Shown here one piece after another: positions 8,091-18,600 of a DNA stretch of 64,000 nucleotides. Under the pieces are notes generated by a model. It worked only from the letters and a program-made list of their open reading frames with translations. It was not told the origin of the DNA and did no database searches. Source of the stretch: Rhizobium esperanzae (GTDB taxonomy: Bacteria; Pseudomonadota; Alphaproteobacteria; Rhizobiales; Rhizobiaceae); contig NZ_JACIFY010000001.1 in NCBI RefSeq assembly GCF_014197615.1, positions 429,809-493,808 on the forward strand, in the 5' to 3' direction. The translations under genes were made by a program, and so were the position numbers. The stretch's first letter is position 1. The number at the start of each line of letters is the position of its first letter.

Positions 8091-9275
8091 CTAGAAATCG
8101 ATCGCTGCATAAAACATCGCAAAAAGCCCGTCCATCAGGATGACGACGAAAATCGCCTTCACCACCGAGGCCGTCACATGCTGGCCGAGCGATTCGGCGC
8201 TACCGCCGACCTTCAGTCCTTCGACGGCGGCGACGATGCCGATGACCAGTGCCATGAACGGCGCCTTGATCATGCCCGAGAGCACCGTCGACAGCGTCAC
8301 CGCCTCGTGCAGGCGCGACAGGAAGTTGGCGAAGGTGATGCCGGAATAACCCCAGGCGACGGCGGCCGCGCCGGCGAGCGAGGCGAAATTTGCGAGCACC
8401 GTCAGAAGCGGCAGCGCGATGGTCAGCGCCACCAGCCGCGGGAAGATCAGCACGCCGATGGGGTTGAGCCCCATCACTTTCAGCGCATCGATCTCCTCGC
8501 GCATTTTCATCGAGCCGATTTCGGCCGTGATCGCGCTGCCTGAACGGCCGGCGATCATGATCGACGTCAGCAGCACACCGATTTCGCGCAATTGCAGAAT
8601 GCCGACGAGATCGACGACGAAGACCTCCGCACCGAAATAGCGCAGCTGGAAGGCGCCCTGCTGGGCAATGATCGCCCCGATCAGAAACGACATCAGAAGG
8701 ATGATCGGAACGGCGCGAACGCCCATATGGTCGATCTGGTTGACGATCGAGGCCGGCGAAACGCCGCTGCCGCGACCGAACTTCATCTGCGCCCCGCGCA
8801 CCGCCGAGCCGAGGATATACATGGAGGCGGCGAAATTGTCCCAGAGGTCGTAGGTCATCTTGCCCACAGGCGCAAAAATGCGCGCGACAAGCGAGACTTT
8901 CTCCTGCTGCTCCGGCTCGGGTTTGGCCTGCTCCTCGGAAAACATCGCCAGCATTTCGTCGATATGCGGATTGGTGCCTTCGAAGCGAACCGTCCGGCCG
9001 GCCGCCTCCTCTTCCTTCTTCAGCCGGCACAGCAGCCAGATTCCGGCGGTATCGATATCCGAAATATCAGAGAGGTCGACCGTCAGGTCGCCGGCCTTCT
9101 GATGAAGGAGCTTTTCGAAATCGCGCAGCACGAGATGAATGTAGGCGCTGCGCCAATTGCCGCGGAGACGCACATGCTGCCCCGAGCCATCGGCATGGTC
9201 GTCCACGTCAAGCGAGGCAGCGTTGCGATTTTCGGCGTTCAAGATACTTATGTCTTTCAAGGCTTGCAGCGACAT
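8091..9275 (-). CDS. mlaE: MlaE-type permease with fused N-terminal STAS domain
   Basis: A 394-residue permease. Residues about 30-115 form a STAS domain (GDLTVDLSDISDIDTAGIWLL), equivalent to E. coli MlaB, fused to the MlaE permease core (about 140-394) with five to six membrane helices and the conserved REIGVLLTSIMIAGRSGSAI segment. In E. coli MlaB is a separate protein that binds the ATPase, so this fusion carries both roles. It is the first gene of the mlaE-mlaF-mlaD-lipoprotein operon. No promoter could be assigned in the 85 bases shared with the divergent epimerase gene. Confidence 0.93.
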   Translation of the reverse strand: MSLQALKDISILNAENRNAASLDVDDHADGSGQHVRLRGNWRSAYIHLVLRDFEKLLHQKAGDLTVDLSDISDIDTAGIWLLCRLKKEEEAAGRTVRFEGTNPHIDEMLAMFSEEQAKPEPEQQEKVSLVARIFAPVGKMTYDLWDNFAASMYILGSAVRGAQMKFGRGSGVSPASIVNQIDHMGVRAVPIILLMSFLIGAIIAQQGAFQLRYFGAEVFVVDLVGILQLREIGVLLTSIMIAGRSGSAITAEIGSMKMREEIDALKVMGLNPIGVLIFPRLVALTIALPLLTVLANFASLAGAAAVAWGYSGITFANFLSRLHEAVTLSTVLSGMIKAPFMALVIGIVAAVEGLKVGGSAESLGQHVTASVVKAIFVVILMDGLFAMFYAAIDF

Positions 9276-9360
9276 TGCCGAATCGCGAACGACCGTTCGA
9301 CGACCGGCGCGTCAATATACAGAAGCAGGCTGCAATTTCCATGCTCGCAGGACAGCAATA

Positions 9361-10344
9361 ATGCCGCGCACCCTTGATATCCAGATGAATTCCTTTCCGA
9401 TTGCCGGGACCTTCACCATCTCGCGCGGCGCAAAGACCGAGGCCGAGGTGATCAGTTGCACGCTGACCGAAGACGGTGCGCGAGGGCATGGCGAATGCGT
9501 GCCCTACCGCCGTTACGGCGAGACCATGGAGAGCGTTTTCGCCCAGATCGAAGCCGCCCGCCCGCTGATCGAGGCCGGCATCTCGCGGCGCGACCTGCTC
9601 TCGGCGATGCCGCCGGGCGCTGCCCGCAACGCCGTCGACTGCGCCCTCTGGGACCTGGAAGCGAAACGCACGGGTGAAAGCGTCGCGGCTCGTCTCGGCC
9701 TTGCCGAACTGAAGCCGCTCACCACCGCTTACACCATCTCGCTCGGCGAACCGGAGGTAATGGCCGCCCAGGCGCGCGAACATGCCGGCCGCGCGCTGCT
9801 CAAGGTCAAGGTCGGAACCGGCGACGATGAAAGCCGTATCCGCGCCGTCCGCGCCGCCGCACCCGATGCCGCCATCATCCTCGATGCCAATGAAGGCTGG
9901 CCGGAAGCGGTGCTGGAACGCCATCTTCATATCGCCGCACAAGCGGGCGTGGCTCTTGTCGAGCAGCCGTTGCCGGCCGGCCGCGATGCGCTGCTCGCAG
10001 AAATCCACCGGCCGCTGCTCGTCTGCGCCGACGAAAGCGTCCACCATACCGGCGATCTCGCAAGCCTTGCCGACCGTTACGACGCCATCAACATCAAGCT
10101 CGACAAGACCGGCGGCTTGACGGAGGCGCTGGTGATGAAGGCCGAGGGCGAACGGCTCGGCTTTTCCATCATGATCGGCTGCATGGTCGGCACCTCGCTT
10201 GCCATGGCGCCCGCCGTGCTGCTCGCCCAGAACGCCGATTTCGTCGATCTCGACGGCCCGCTGCTGCTTGCCCGCGACCGCGAACCCGGCCTGCGCTACG
10301 CTGCTTCCCTGGTCTTTCCGCCGGAAAGCGCGCTCTGGGGCTGA
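9361..10344 (+). CDS. dipeptide epimerase (L-Ala-D/L-Glu epimerase-like, enolase superfamily)
   Basis: A 327-residue enolase-superfamily enzyme. It has the KxK catalytic motif (KVK, 148-150), metal ligands Asp175 (DANEGW), Glu201 (VEQPLP) and Asp224 (CADES), and the second catalytic lysine in NIKLDKTGG (about 246-249). These are hallmarks of the dipeptide epimerase group, which interconverts L-Ala-D-Glu and L-Ala-L-Glu released from murein so that the peptide can be degraded. ATG at 9361 starts the first barrel-capping strand; the open frame upstream overlaps the divergent mlaE promoter and is rejected. The 3' end overlaps the convergent MFS gene by 49 bases. Confidence 0.9.
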   Translation: MPRTLDIQMNSFPIAGTFTISRGAKTEAEVISCTLTEDGARGHGECVPYRRYGETMESVFAQIEAARPLIEAGISRRDLLSAMPPGAARNAVDCALWDLEAKRTGESVAARLGLAELKPLTTAYTISLGEPEVMAAQAREHAGRALLKVKVGTGDDESRIRAVRAAAPDAAIILDANEGWPEAVLERHLHIAAQAGVALVEQPLPAGRDALLAEIHRPLLVCADESVHHTGDLASLADRYDAINIKLDKTGGLTEALVMKAEGERLGFSIMIGCMVGTSLAMAPAVLLAQNADFVDLDGPLLLARDREPGLRYAASLVFPPESALWG

Positions 10345-11516
10345 AGGTAATAGGCTGAAATGACAAGGCCCAGGCCGGTAAACGCGACCAGCGCCATGAC
10401 GTAATAGCTGACGACGCCGAGCCAGGCATAGAGATAACCCGACGCCAGGGTCATCAGCGCCATCGCCATGCCGACATAGAAGAAATAGGCGCCCTGCGCC
10501 GAGGATTCCTGCGTCTCCTGCACCGTCGCCACGATCCGCCGCTGCACCCCGGTATGCACGAAAGCATAGGTGAAGCCGTGGAAACATTGCAGCAGAAAGA
10601 AACCGGCAAAGCCGGTATTCATCGGAAAGAGGATCCAGCGGCAGACGCTGACGGCGCAGCCGAAGCGGATCAGCGTCCAGGCGTTGAAGCGCCGGCTGAG
10701 ACGCTTCGACAGAAAGAACACCGTTACCTCCGAAGCGACGCCGGCGCTCCAGAGCAGGCCGACCTCGGTGCCCGATAGACCGAGATGGTGCCAGTAGATC
10801 GACGAAAACGCATTGAGCACCGCATGGCTCGACTGCTGGATGGCAACGCCGATCAGAAGCAGCAGCAGGTGCGGTTCACGCAACCCGCTGCCGGTGGCGG
10901 CCGGAATGTCGAGTGGCAGGCCGCGTCGCCGAGTCGGTCCGATGCGCGGACAGAAGATCGCCATGACCACGGTCATGACAAAGCCGAACACCATGACATT
11001 AAGCACCATCTCGCCGCCCCAACGGCTGACCAGCTGGCCGCCGGCCAGCGTCGAAACGATGAAGGCGATCGAGCCCCAGACGCGCATCGACCCGTAATCG
11101 AGCCCCCAGCGGCGCACGCCGGAGATGACGATCGATTCGACGACCGGCACATAGGGCGCGAAGGTGGCGCCCTGCAGTGCATAGACGATCGCCACCGGCC
11201 AGAAGCTCGTCGTCCAGAAGAGCGCGATCGCCGTCAGCAGCGACAGGCCGCCCGACCAGAGCAGCACGTCGGCGCGTTCCTTCAAACGGTCGGCGATCAT
11301 GGCGACGACAGGCGCCACCAGCACGCGGACCACCATCGGTATGGCAAGGATAATGCCGATCTCGTGGTCGCTGAAGCTGTGGGTTGCGAGCCAGACGGGA
11401 AAGAACGGCAGAACGATGCCGTTGACGAGCAGCGGCGCGCAATAGGAAAGCGCGCTGAGCAGCCGGAAGCGCGGCGGCGCTCCCTCACCTGTCGGAGAAT
11501 GTTGAGCGGGAATCAT
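10296..11516 (-). CDS. MFS transporter, HcaT/phenylpropionate-permease-like
   Basis: About 406 residues with twelve predicted hydrophobic helices and the layout of the MFS_1-like family (E. coli HcaT/YcaD/LacY-related): FFPVWLATHSFSDHEIGIILA, MIADRLKERADVLLW between helices 2 and 3, and GLDYGSMRVWGSIAF. The substrate cannot be read; the family name comes from 3-phenylpropionate but many members are uncharacterised. Start choice is uncertain: ATG at 11516 gives a short cytoplasmic N-terminus, ATG at 11552 would add 12 residues, and neither has a strong ribosome-binding site. Its stop lies inside the end of the dipeptide epimerase gene. Confidence 0.85.
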   Translation of the reverse strand: MIPAQHSPTGEGAPPRFRLLSALSYCAPLLVNGIVLPFFPVWLATHSFSDHEIGIILAIPMVVRVLVAPVVAMIADRLKERADVLLWSGGLSLLTAIALFWTTSFWPVAIVYALQGATFAPYVPVVESIVISGVRRWGLDYGSMRVWGSIAFIVSTLAGGQLVSRWGGEMVLNVMVFGFVMTVVMAIFCPRIGPTRRRGLPLDIPAATGSGLREPHLLLLLIGVAIQQSSHAVLNAFSSIYWHHLGLSGTEVGLLWSAGVASEVTVFFLSKRLSRRFNAWTLIRFGCAVSVCRWILFPMNTGFAGFFLLQCFHGFTYAFVHTGVQRRIVATVQETQESSAQGAYFFYVGMAMALMTLASGYLYAWLGVVSYYVMALVAFTGLGLVISAYYLQPQSALSGGKTREAA

Positions 11517-11680
11517 AGGGGGACCTGAAGGAAACTGACGTTGTCCTAACATGGCACCCTGGAGGCGACTATTGCGAGAAATAGCCCTACTGAAACGTTT
11601 TAGGAAATAAATTGGGCCTGTCACCGGAAGGTAACGGCTAAATTCCTGAGAGCGCAGGCGCCGAGGCGCCGACGCTAAAA

Positions 11681-12490
11681 TCAGGCAGCTTGGGGTGCGA
11701 ACTCCGCGTCTTCTCGCTCGACGGCGGCAAGGGCCGGCACAGCGCTGGCAAGCGCCCGCCAGGTGATCAGTTCGAAGGTGCCGTCCTCATGCTCGGCGAC
11801 CGCCGTGCAGCTTTCCACCCAATCGCCGGTATTGATGTAGCGGATGCCGTCCATATCCTGGATGATGGCATGATGGATGTGTCCGCAGATCACGCCGTCG
11901 GCGCCGCTTTTACGGGCTTCCTCCGTCACGACGCGCTCGAACTCCCCGATGAAGTTGACGGCATGCTTGACCTGGAGCTTCGCCCAGGCCGAGAACGACC
12001 AGTAGGGCATGCCGAGGCGGCGGCGCACGGCCGCCAGCAGGAGGTTGATACGGATCGCCGTATCGTAGGCCCAGTCGCCGAGATAGGCGAGCAGCCGGGC
12101 GTTGCGGACGACGACGTCGAACTCGTCGCCGTGCAGGATCAGGTATTTCTTGCCGTCGGCGCCATCATGCATCATGCGTTCGACGACCTCGATGCCGCCG
12201 AAATGCATGCCCGGGAAGTCGCGCAGGAATTCGTCGTGATTGCCGGGGATATAGACGACGCGCGTGCCCTTGCGCGCCTTGCGCAGCAGCTTCTGGACGA
12301 CGTCGTTGCAGACCTGCGGCCAGTACCAGCTGCGCTTCAGGCGCCAGCCATCGACGATGTCGCCGACGAGGACGATCGTATCGGCCTCATGGTAGCGCAG
12401 GAAATCCAAGAGGAAATCCGCCTTCGCGGCCTTCGAGCCGAGATGGACATCGGAAATGAAGAGCGTGCGGAAATGTCTGGGTTCCATCAT
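11681..12490 (-). CDS. LpxH-like metallophosphoesterase (UDP-2,3-diacylglucosamine diphosphatase family)
   Basis: About 269 residues of the calcineurin-like phosphoesterase fold, with all metal-binding signatures: DVHLGS, GDIVDGW, GNHDEFLRD, HGDEFD and GHIHHA. The spacing and the RLKRSWYWP insert match the LpxH2/YbbF-like group. LpxH hydrolyses UDP-2,3-diacylglucosamine in lipid A synthesis; many alphaproteobacteria instead use LpxI for that step, so the actual substrate here is open. Two adjacent ATGs (12490, 12487) fit the family start; ATG at 12520, with GGAAGG upstream, would add ten residues. Confidence 0.85.
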   Translation of the reverse strand: MMEPRHFRTLFISDVHLGSKAAKADFLLDFLRYHEADTIVLVGDIVDGWRLKRSWYWPQVCNDVVQKLLRKARKGTRVVYIPGNHDEFLRDFPGMHFGGIEVVERMMHDGADGKKYLILHGDEFDVVVRNARLLAYLGDWAYDTAIRINLLLAAVRRRLGMPYWSFSAWAKLQVKHAVNFIGEFERVVTEEARKSGADGVICGHIHHAIIQDMDGIRYINTGDWVESCTAVAEHEDGTFELITWRALASAVPALAAVEREDAEFAPQAA

Positions 12491-12757
12491 GTCTATCACG
12501 AGCTGCCGCTCATGCCCCATCTTTCATCTAGCCTTCCAAAACCAGACTCGTGTTTCAGGAAGATGACAGGCTGGGGAAAAGCCCTGCAAACCCGCTCTTT
12601 CCGTCCGGATGGTAAAGGCCGATCCCGTCGGCCGTGACGCTCGCAATACCAACACCTGGGAATCCTAAATTTCGCGCCGCGAGGTTCGGGATCTTTCCCG
12701 CATACCGAGAATCAAATTAACAGCAGTTGCCGATCACGGCGTAACCTGGGGGAATTG

Positions 12758-13093
12758 ATGATGCGCGCCCGCACCGCGACGATAATGATTTCTATTGCAC
12801 TGCTTGCAGGCTGTGCACCGACGCAGCAGGACTATGATGCGACCGTCACGCTGCTGGAAGGCAGCGCCAGAGCGAGAAATGAGTTCGTCAAAGTGTGCGC
12901 AAGGGATTTCGACGCAAATCAGCGCCGTACCGCCGGGATCGTAACAAACGTCTCGGACAAGGACGCTCCGAGGGTCGCCTGCCAGCGATATCTGGCGGCC
13001 GCGATTTCCGGTCGCGCCACGTATCAGGATCTCCTCGACATCAAGGCTCACCGGTTTACGCCAAAGCTCGTCAAGATCTTCCAGGGCCGCTGA
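12758..13093 (+). CDS. small lipoprotein of unknown function
   Basis: About 111 residues. A short Arg-containing n-region and hydrophobic stretch end in lipobox LLAGC, so the mature protein is expected to be a lipoprotein of about 10 kDa. It has two further Cys and a conserved-looking RVACQRYLAAAISG stretch; I do not recognise the family. GGGGGA lies just upstream of three overlapping candidate starts (TTG 12755, ATG 12758, ATG 12761); 12758 is chosen. It is a single-gene unit, with 237-267 bases to the divergent phosphoesterase gene depending on that gene's start. Confidence 0.75.
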   Translation: MMRARTATIMISIALLAGCAPTQQDYDATVTLLEGSARARNEFVKVCARDFDANQRRTAGIVTNVSDKDAPRVACQRYLAAAISGRATYQDLLDIKAHRFTPKLVKIFQGR

Positions 13094-13278
13094 TCTTCCC
13101 GAAGACGTTCTTTCACTAATCCCATCGGCGAGACCGTGAACAGCATCGACGGCCCACAGGGATTGGAGCCAGCGCAGACCAAGCGTTCGCCCCTCTCTCT
13201 TCTCGCCGGCATGTTGCCCTGTGGATCGGGCGCGTTCATGATGGCGACGATTCCATATCCGACAATGCGGGATGGCTG

Positions 13279-14028
13279 ATGCGTCTCTTTCTCGTTCGCC
13301 ACGGCGAATCCCTCGGCAACATCAACGAACGGGCCTATCGCCAATTCGGCGATCACAACGTGCCGCTGACGCAATGGGGCTATCGCCAGGCGGTCGAGGC
13401 AGGCAGCGTCATTGCCTCCTACTTGAAGGGATTGCCGAGCCAAGGTTCCCCGCTCCACATCTGGTATTCGCCATTCCTGCGCACGCGCCAGAGCAAGGAT
13501 GCGCTGCTCTCGGCCCTGCCGGAAAGCTCCGTCGGCGATATCAGGGAGGATTATCTGCTGCGCGAGCAGGATTTCGGTCTCTTCACCGAAATCTACGACC
13601 ATGCCGAGCAGAAGCAGAAATTCCCCGAGGAATTCGAAAAATGGGCGAGGCTGCGCAACAACAGCGGCAAGTTCTACGCCCGGCCGCCCGATGGCGAAAG
13701 CCGCGCCGATGTAGCCCAGCGGGTGCGGCTGTTCCTCCAGACAGTGATGCGCGACGCCGAAAACGGCGACCACAACGTCGTCATCGTCGGCCATGGCGTC
13801 ACCAACCGGGCGGTCGAAATGAATTTTCTGCACCATCCCGTCGAATGGTTCGAGCGCTCCGACAACCCTGGAAATGCCGATATCACGCTGATCGAGGGAA
13901 CGCGCCTGCAAGGATACGAGTCGATCCTGCTCCACCAGGCGGCCGACCGGCAGCCCGGACAGGAAGGCGAACTGCGCGATGCCTATGGCGCCGACGTGAC
14001 GATTACGCCGAAGACCGGCGGACCGTGA
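13279..14028 (+). CDS. histidine phosphatase family protein (phosphoglycerate-mutase-like)
   Basis: A 249-residue member of the histidine phosphatase superfamily. The RHGE motif (FLVRHGESLGN) carries the phospho-accepting His9, the second conserved His is in VIVGHGVTNR, and YSPFLRTRQS supplies the second phosphate-binding Arg. The long C-terminal half and DFGLFTEI segment fit phosphoglycerate-mutase-like phosphatases rather than true glycolytic mutases. ATG at 13279 lies immediately before the first strand MRLFLVRHGE. It is a monocistronic unit; the substrate is unknown. Confidence 0.88.
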   Translation: MRLFLVRHGESLGNINERAYRQFGDHNVPLTQWGYRQAVEAGSVIASYLKGLPSQGSPLHIWYSPFLRTRQSKDALLSALPESSVGDIREDYLLREQDFGLFTEIYDHAEQKQKFPEEFEKWARLRNNSGKFYARPPDGESRADVAQRVRLFLQTVMRDAENGDHNVVIVGHGVTNRAVEMNFLHHPVEWFERSDNPGNADITLIEGTRLQGYESILLHQAADRQPGQEGELRDAYGADVTITPKTGGP

Positions 14029-14150
14029 TCAGGCTTTGAACCGAGCCGGCCGGCAGGCGCACACTTTCAACATTGCGAAAATCCCAAGACTGCTTGTAGA
14101 TTTTGGGTCGCAGATGGGCATCTGCACGGCCCGTGAAAACCGGCGGCAAG

Positions 14151-14762
14151 TCATTGCTCGGTCGTGCCTTCCCGAACCTGCAGGATGCGGTCGATAAGGC
14201 CCCATTCCACAGCCTCTTCCGCCGTCATGAAACGGTCGCGGTCCATCGCACGCTCGAAATCCTCGTAGGTGCGCCCGCAATGCTCTGCGTAGAGCCGTGT
14301 CATGCGGTGCTTCGTCCGTCTCATTTCTTCCGCATGGATGAACATGTCCGATGCCTGCCCCTGGAAGCCGCCCAATGGCTGATGAATATGGATACTGGCA
14401 TTGGGAAGCGCTGTGCGCTCACCCGGCTGGCCTGACATCAACAGGAACGAGCCCATCGAACGGGCGGTCCCCATGCACAGCGTATGCACCGGCGCGCGGA
14501 TGTAGCGCATCGTATCGTACATCGCGAGACCGCTGGTCACGACACCCCCCGGTGAATTGATATAAAGGTGGATCGGCTTCCTGGGATTTTCGGCTTCAAG
14601 AAACAGCAATTGCGCGCAGACGAGCGCCGAGACGGTGTCGTTTACCTCGCCGTTGAGGAAGATGATCCTTTCTCTGAGCAGACGGGAATAGATATCGAAA
14701 GATCGCTCCCCTCTGGAGGATTGTTCGACGACCATAGGGACGAGTTGCATCGCTTCGCGCAT
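14151..14762 (-). CDS. clpP: ATP-dependent Clp protease proteolytic subunit paralogue
   Basis: A 203-residue serine peptidase of the ClpP family. The triad can be placed as Ser102 ([11 protein letters not shown]), His127 ([19 protein letters not shown]) and Asp176 ([12 protein letters not shown]). It would form the double-heptamer chamber used with ClpA/ClpX. Rhizobia carry several ClpP paralogues; this one is not next to clpX or lon, and the usual GQAASMGA around the nucleophile is GTARSMGS, with Arg next to the catalytic Ser. It is therefore probably an accessory rather than the principal ClpP. It stands alone between the histidine phosphatase and the ArsR/SRPBCC pair. Confidence 0.92.
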   Translation of the reverse strand: MREAMQLVPMVVEQSSRGERSFDIYSRLLRERIIFLNGEVNDTVSALVCAQLLFLEAENPRKPIHLYINSPGGVVTSGLAMYDTMRYIRAPVHTLCMGTARSMGSFLLMSGQPGERTALPNASIHIHQPLGGFQGQASDMFIHAEEMRRTKHRMTRLYAEHCGRTYEDFERAMDRDRFMTAEEAVEWGLIDRILQVREGTTEQ

Positions 14763-14808
14763 CGGCGAACTCCAATCGTTTGGGACTATGACGGAATGGC
14801 TTGCCGCG

Positions 14809-15180
14809 TCAGGCGGCGAGCATGAGGGTCGGGCTGTTGCTGTTGGCGGCCGAACTCGTGAGGCGCTCGAATGTCGCGCCGGTCAATTCATGGATGATCC
14901 GCAGGCTGGTACCGCCCGATGCATTCGGCGCGACCGTGAAGGTGACGGTGCTTTCGAGGAAGGGCGGACTGTCGTCGCGCAATCTGTAGCGAACCTCTTT
15001 GCCCGGTGTCTCGGAGAGCGCTTGCGGATCGGACAGCGCCTCCTTCGGCAGCCACTTCTCCCGGAATTCCGCAATGCTGATGGCCCGCCAGACCTTTTCC
15101 GGCGGCGCATCCAGTTCGTATCTCTGTTCGAAGCCGGTTTGCCGTTGTTTGGTCTGCGCTGGGGTCTTCACCTCGGTCAT
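14809..15180 (-). CDS. SRPBCC / AHSA1-like START-fold protein
   Basis: A 123-residue protein of the SRPBCC superfamily, Activator-of-Hsp90-like subgroup: [19 protein letters not shown] at the N-terminus, FREKWLP, and a C-terminal helix after [12 protein letters not shown]. Such proteins bind small hydrophobic ligands in a deep pocket. ATG at 15180 overlaps the stop of the ArsR gene in an ATGA arrangement, so the two are translationally coupled. ArsR-SRPBCC pairs of this kind are common and the regulator is usually thought to control the pair; the ligand is unknown. Confidence 0.9.
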   Translation of the reverse strand: MTEVKTPAQTKQRQTGFEQRYELDAPPEKVWRAISIAEFREKWLPKEALSDPQALSETPGKEVRYRLRDDSPPFLESTVTFTVAPNASGGTSLRIIHELTGATFERLTSSAANSNSPTLMLAA

Positions 15181-15491
15181 TGGTCCATATCCTTCAGCAA
15201 GAGCTTGAGAGCGTCGATGCGGGTGGGCCAGTAGGCACGATATTTCGCCAGCCATTCTGCGATGAGGGCGAGCCCGTCCGGATCGACTTGGTAATTCACG
15301 AAACGTCCCTCCCGCTGTTCGCGCACCAGTCGTGCCTCCCGCAACACTGCGAGGTGTTGGGACATCGCCGGCTGGCTGATATCCATACCCTGCCGAAGCG
15401 CGCTGGCATTCATGCTGCCGTTCGCCAGCTTCTCGAAAATCGTACGGCGGGTCGGATCGGCCAAAGCCCGGAAAATATCATGCTCCATCAT
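15177..15491 (-). CDS. ArsR-family winged-helix regulator
   Basis: A 104-residue DNA-binding protein: ALADPTRRTIFEKLANG, a helix-turn-helix in DISQPAMSQHLAVLREARLV and the wing EGRFVNYQVD. There are no CxC-type metal ligands, so it belongs to the non-metal ArsR group that is commonly partnered with SRPBCC proteins. The start is one of two adjacent ATGs (15491 or 15488); the open frame upstream would add unrelated sequence. It is the first gene of a two-gene unit with the START-fold gene. Confidence 0.9.
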   Translation of the reverse strand: MMEHDIFRALADPTRRTIFEKLANGSMNASALRQGMDISQPAMSQHLAVLREARLVREQREGRFVNYQVDPDGLALIAEWLAKYRAYWPTRIDALKLLLKDMDQ

Positions 15492-15675
15492 GACAATACA
15501 TAAGCACAAACTTATGTGATTCGCAAGCCCGCTTGAGACTTTTGTATGAATTGGCAGCCAAAGGCTGCGACGCAGGGCGACCACCCATATCGGCCGGCCG
15601 CACTCCGGCCGAGGCACGGAGCCGGCCTGGGCCAGTCTCCGCCGATTCCGGTAACGATTGCTTGTCGCGGAGACC

Positions 15676-18600
15676 TTATGTCGGCGACGTCACCGTTGCC
15701 GGTTCCTGCCCCGCCGGAGCCTCCTCGTTTATGCTCTCCGGCCGCTTCGTCCTCAGAAGACGCAGCACGAAGACGAAGAAGACCGGAACGAAGAAGATCG
15801 CCAGCACCGTCGCCGACACCATGCCGCCGAGCACGCCGGTGCCGATCGCATTCTGGCTGGCAGCACTTGGCCCGGTGGCGATCGCCAAGGGCACCACGCC
15901 CAAGGTGAAGGCGAGCGAGGTCATGATGATCGGCCGGAAACGCAGACGGGCGCCTTCGATCGCGGCCTCCATCAGCGATTTCCCCTCGGCAAAGCCATCC
16001 TTGGCGAATTCGACGATGAGGATGGCGTTTTTCGCCGACAGTCCGATGATCGCGATCAGGCCGACCTTGAAATAAATGTCGTTGGACATGTCGCGGCTCA
16101 TCACCGCGAGCACGCAGCCGATGACCCCGAGCGGCACGACCAGCATCACCGACAACGGGATCGACCAGCTTTCGTACAGCCCGGATAGCAGCAGGAAAAC
16201 GAAAAGGATGCTGAGGCCGAACAGGAACGGCGCCTGCGATCCCGATCTGAGCTCCTCCAGCGACTGGCCGGTCCATTCGAAGCCGAAGCCGTCGGGCAGC
16301 TCCGAGGCCAGCCGCTCCATTTCGGCAATCGCCGCGCCCGATGAATATCCGGGCGCCGGAGCACCCGAGATGCGCACGGAGGGATAGCCGTTGTAGCCGA
16401 CGATCTGTGCCGGTCCCTTCTGCCATTCGGCGACGGCGAAGGAGGAGAGCGGCACCATGCCGCCGCTCGCGTTGCGGACATTGAGCTTCATCAGGTCTTC
16501 GGCCTGAAGTCGGCTCTTGTCCTGCGCCTGCACGATGACGCGCTGCATACGGCCGGAATTCGGGAAATCGTTGACATAGCTCGAACCGAGATTGGCGGTG
16601 ATCGTGCTGTTGATGTCGGCAAAGGCGACGCCGAAGGTATTGGCCTTTTCGCGATCGATGACGAGCACCAGTTGGGCCGAATCCGGCATGCCTTCCGGGC
16701 GGATACCAGCGATGATGGGGTTCTCGGAGGCCTTGCCGAGCAACATTCCTGCAGCCTCGGTCAGTGCAGCCTGGCCCTTGCCCCCACGATCCTGCAGGCG
16801 GAAGGTGAAGCCGTTGGTGGTGCCGAAACCTTCGATCGGCGGCGGCGACAGCGCGAAGGACATCGCATCCTTCAACGCGAACAGCTGCATATTGGCGCGG
16901 TTGGAGATTTCCTGCACCGTATTGCCGGCGCCGCGTTCGGCCCAGTCCTTGAGGGTCACGAAGACCAGGGCGGCATTCGGCCCCTGACCGGAAAAGCTGA
17001 AGCCCTGGATCGCGACGACATTGGCAACGGCCGGCTCCTTCTTGAAGATCGCCTCGATGCTTTCGAGCGAGGCCACCGTGCGGTTGCGGCTTGCCTCCGG
17101 CGGCCCCTGCACGTCGACGATCAGGAAGCCTTGATCCTCATCCGGCACGAAGCTGCTCGGCAGGTTGACGAAGAGGTAGCCGAGACCGACGACGAGCGCG
17201 ACGTAGACGGCCATCACCCGCCAGGAGCGCTTGGCCAGTCCCTCGACGGTGCGGGCATAACGGCCGGTCAGCCGGTCGAAATTGCGGTTGAACCAGCCGG
17301 CGATGCCTTTCTTCTCGTGATGGCCCTTGATCGGCTTGAGGAATGTGGCGCAGAGCGCCGGTGTCAGCGACAGCGCCAGGAAGGCCGAAAACAGGATTGA
17401 GACAACCATGGTCAGGCTGAACTGGCGATAGATGATGCCGGTCGAGCCCGGGAAAAACGCCATCGGCACGAAGACGCAGGAAAGAACCAGCGTGATGCCG
17501 AGGATGGCGCCGGTGATCTGCCGCATCGCCTTTTTGGTCGCCTCCTTCGGCGACAGCCCTTCCACCGCCATCAGCCGCTCGACGTTTTCGACCACGACGA
17601 TGGCGTCATCGACCAGAATGCCGATGGCAAGCACCATCGCGAACATCGTCAACACATTAATCGAGAAGCCGGCGGCAAACATCACCGCAAGCGTTCCGAG
17701 CAGCGCGACCGGCACGACGAGCGTCGGAATGATGGTGTAACGGAAGCTCTGCAGGAAGATGAGCATGACGATGAAGACGAGCGCGACGGCTTCTGCGAGC
17801 GTATGCGCCACCTTTTCGATCGATGCGGAGACGAACGGACTGGTGTCGTAGGGAACGGAATATTCGACGCCATCGGGGAAGAAGCGCGACAGCTCCTCCA
17901 TCTTCGCCTTGACCAGATTGGAGGTGCTGACGGCATTGCCCGTCGACGACAGCTGGATGGCGATCGCGGCACTCGGCTGGCCGTTCAGCCGGGTGGAAAA
18001 GCTGTAGCTCTCGCTGCCCTCTTCGATGCGTGCGACGTCGCGCAGCCTGACGTTCGAGCCGTCGGCATTGGCGCGCAGCACGATGTCTCCGAACTCCTTG
18101 GTATCGGTCAGCTGACCCTTGACCAGCACCGTCGCCGTCAGGTCCTGGGAGATCGGATTGGGCGCCGCGCCGATCTGGCCTGCCGCGACCTGGGCATTCT
18201 GCGCCGAAATCGCCGTACTGATATCGGATGCCGTGAGGTTGAGGCCGACCATTTTGTCGGGATCGATCCAGATACGCATCGCCCGCTGCGAGGCAAACAG
18301 CTGCGCGCGGCCGACGCCGTCGAGGCGGCGCAGCTCGCCGATGACATTTCGGTTGAGATAGTCGCCGAGCGCCACCTCATCGGTCTTCCCGTCCGTCGAC
18401 GTCAGCGAGATGAACATCAGGAAGCCCGACGACGCCTCCTCGACCGTAATGCCCTGATCCTTGACGGACTGCGGCAGCCGCGGCTCGACGCGGCGGATGG
18501 CATTCTGGACGTCGACGGAGGCCTGGTCGATATCCGTGCCTGCCGCGAAGGTCGCCGTGATCGTCATCGCGCCTGAAGTATCGGAGGTCGACTCGAAATA

